A DNA stretch of 64,000 bases from Opitutales bacterium (lineage in GTDB: Bacteria > Verrucomicrobiota > Verrucomicrobiia > Opitutales > Oceanipulchritudinaceae), in assembly GCA_020831585.1 (NCBI GenBank), contig JAFIGE010000005.1, positions 1 to 64,000 on the forward strand. The letters run 5' to 3'. A program made the translations under genes and the position numbers. How positions within the stretch are numbered: position 1 is the first letter of the stretch; every line of letters starts with the position of its first letter. Of the stretch, positions 62,931 to 64,000 are shown one piece after another. The notes below the pieces were generated by a model that saw only the letters and a list, made by a program, of their open reading frames with translations, did not search any database and had not been told where the DNA came from.

Positions 62931-64000
62931 TCATCCGCCGTTCCCGTTTTGGGGGCTGTCTGCGTCGTCGGTGGCCAGGACTTCGGGGGTCGTATCGTCG
63001 GCGGGATCGGGTTCCCCGGATACTGCCAGGTCGCCCGCAAGGCTGCCATCCGCCGAAGCCAACACCTCGGTCGGGGCGGCTTCCGGAGCGCTATCCTCCA
63101 ATGCATGGGACAAGGCTCGCACGGCACCCGAGAGCCGCCGCACCTCGGCAAATCGCTGGTTCATTTCCTCAATCTCCGCTTCCACCTGCGTTTGCAGGGC
63201 TTCAAATGACCCTGCCTGCTCAGAACGAACGGCGGCGACCGCGCGGGTGGCCCCGGCCATTTCCTCCAAGCCGTCGGCCAAATCGCTCTCTAAACGCCCC
63301 AAACGCCGCCCGAAGTCTTCAAGGCTGTCATGAGTGCCACCGGCGAGCGAGCGGAGGTCCTCCAACTCGTCGAACAGAGAGGAAAGCAGCCCCCGCTGTT
63401 CGGAGGCCAGCTCCTGCAGCTCCTGGCCAAAGGTCCCCTCACGCGCCTGCGCGGTCGCCTCGGCCTCGGCGAGGGCAGCCTGCAGCGACATGACGGTTGC
63501 AGAGAGGTCGGCCCGCGCGCGGCGATCCTGCCAGCCCCCCAGAAGCGAAAAAAGAAAGAGCAAGGCCACGGCCCCCCAGAGGGGCCAGGCGGAACGGGAA
63601 AATGCATCCATGATCGTATCTCCAGAGGATTGTTTCGGGCGGGCGGAAGGCGCGGCGGATGGGCGGCGGGTGCTGGCGGCGACCCAGCCCGGCTCCACCG
63701 CCACCAGAAGCACCGTGATGTTGTCCTTGCCCGAGGATTGGTTGCCCGCGTCGACAAGCTTCTCCGCAAAGGCGGCGAGATCACCCGCCACCAGTTTCTC
63801 GAAGCCGCGCTCCAACTGGGTGTCGCTCAAGCCGTCGGTAAGGCCGTCGCTGCAGAGCAAATAGACATCGCCGTCTTCCACCGGATGGTGCGCCACGGTC
63901 GAAGCAAATTTCTTCGGGTCCATCCCCACCGCGCGCAGGATGACATGCCGCTCCTTGTGCTGACGGGCCTCCTTTTCGTTGATCACGCCCGAAGCGAGCG
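62931..64000 (-). CDS. PP2C-type Ser/Thr phosphatase with membrane anchor and coiled-coil tail (partial, runs off the edge)
   Basis: The 5' part lies beyond the window. Visible is the end of a PP2C domain: VINEKEARQHKERHVILRAVG, VYLLCSDGLTDGLSD and GKDNITVLLVAVEP are standard late motifs, and the aspartates in CSDG and GKDN are metal ligands. A short linker, one transmembrane helix (WPLWGAVALLFLFSLLGGW) and about 150 residues of heptad-like coiled coil (A-L-A-E-A-E and L-E-D-L-R-S-L repeats) follow. It ends in an acidic tail. Such proteins pair with Ser/Thr kinases of signalling at the envelope; the partner is not seen. Confidence 0.85.
   Translation of the reverse strand, partial: LASGVINEKEARQHKERHVILRAVGMDPKKFASTVAHHPVEDGDVYLLCSDGLTDGLSDTQLERGFEKLVAGDLAAFAEKLVDAGNQSSGKDNITVLLVAVEPGWVAASTRRPSAAPSARPKQSSGDTIMDAFSRSAWPLWGAVALLFLFSLLGGWQDRRARADLSATVMSLQAALAEAEATAQAREGTFGQELQELASEQRGLLSSLFDELEDLRSLAGGTHDSLEDFGRRLGRLESDLADGLEEMAGATRAVAAVRSEQAGSFEALQTQVEAEIEEMNQRFAEVRRLSGAVRALSHALEDSAPEAAPTEVLASADGSLAGDLAVSGEPDPADDTTPEVLATDDADSPQNGNGG

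Overview
The window looks like chromosomal DNA of a Verrucomicrobiota bacterium, most likely an Opitutia-type lineage. The reasons are GC-rich coding, a PEP-CTERM protein ending in IPEPSTYAAILG plus a hydrophobic stretch and RRR tail, very long secreted multi-domain proteins (PKD, PA14, Ig-like) that share a C-terminal module, and a XylR-type AraC regulator with FAD-dependent oxidoreductase and PhyH/URO-D genes. The taxon is an inference; no rRNA is present.

Layout. (1) 1-13.4 kb: two giant secreted proteins on the minus strand (1242 and about 2315 aa) separated by a REP/RAYT locus. There a small HUH transposase gene sits between two tandem arrays of GTAG-headed hairpin repeats, and its start and stop codons abut or lie in the repeats. 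A second repeat class with the same hairpin geometry lies beyond the outer ends of both giant genes. (2) 13.4-16.5 kb: a VapBC pair, a PEP-CTERM protein with a clear terminator, and a divergent XylR-like regulator. (3) 16.7-37.4 kb: mostly housekeeping and metabolic genes: FAD oxidoreductase, transketolase, thioesterase, argH, uvrC (lacking the usual iron-sulfur cysteines), a cyclic-nucleotide-binding protein, a TauE/SafE exporter, a glycosyltransferase-like protein, MarC, DUF1028, a PhyH/URO-D pair with a divergent AraC regulator, rpiB, peroxiredoxin, aconitase and PBP2. (4) 37.47 kb: tRNA-Leu(CAG), followed by 1.4 kb of decayed sequence, an AT-rich orphan gene and a tyrosine recombinase. (5) 41.9-62.4 kb: a 20-kb minus-strand defence island. 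(6) 62.9 kb to the edge: the 3' part of a PP2C-type phosphatase gene with a membrane-anchored coiled-coil tail.

The defence island is the most interesting part. Reading with transcription (62.4 to 41.9 kb) it encodes a DUF499 ATPase, DUF3780, VapBC, an IetA-like AAA ATPase, a DUF5131 (Gp37/Gp68) three-Cys protein with its TcmP partner, a DUF3800 protein, a large DUF1156 DNA methyltransferase, a Gabija-like OLD/TOPRIM nuclease plus UvrD helicase, an AAA15 ATPase plus RloB, and a PLD-SNF2 helicase. The DUF499, DUF3780, DUF1156 and PLD-SNF2 genes look like one modification-based anti-phage system whose operon has been filled with guest defence modules. Several neighbouring genes overlap by a few bases or are a few bases apart. 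A cluster of consecutive hairpins ending in a T-run lies between the methyltransferase and DUF3800 genes on the opposite strand and may be a small RNA or terminator.

I cannot run searches; family names rest on motifs I can read in the translations and on recall of those families.
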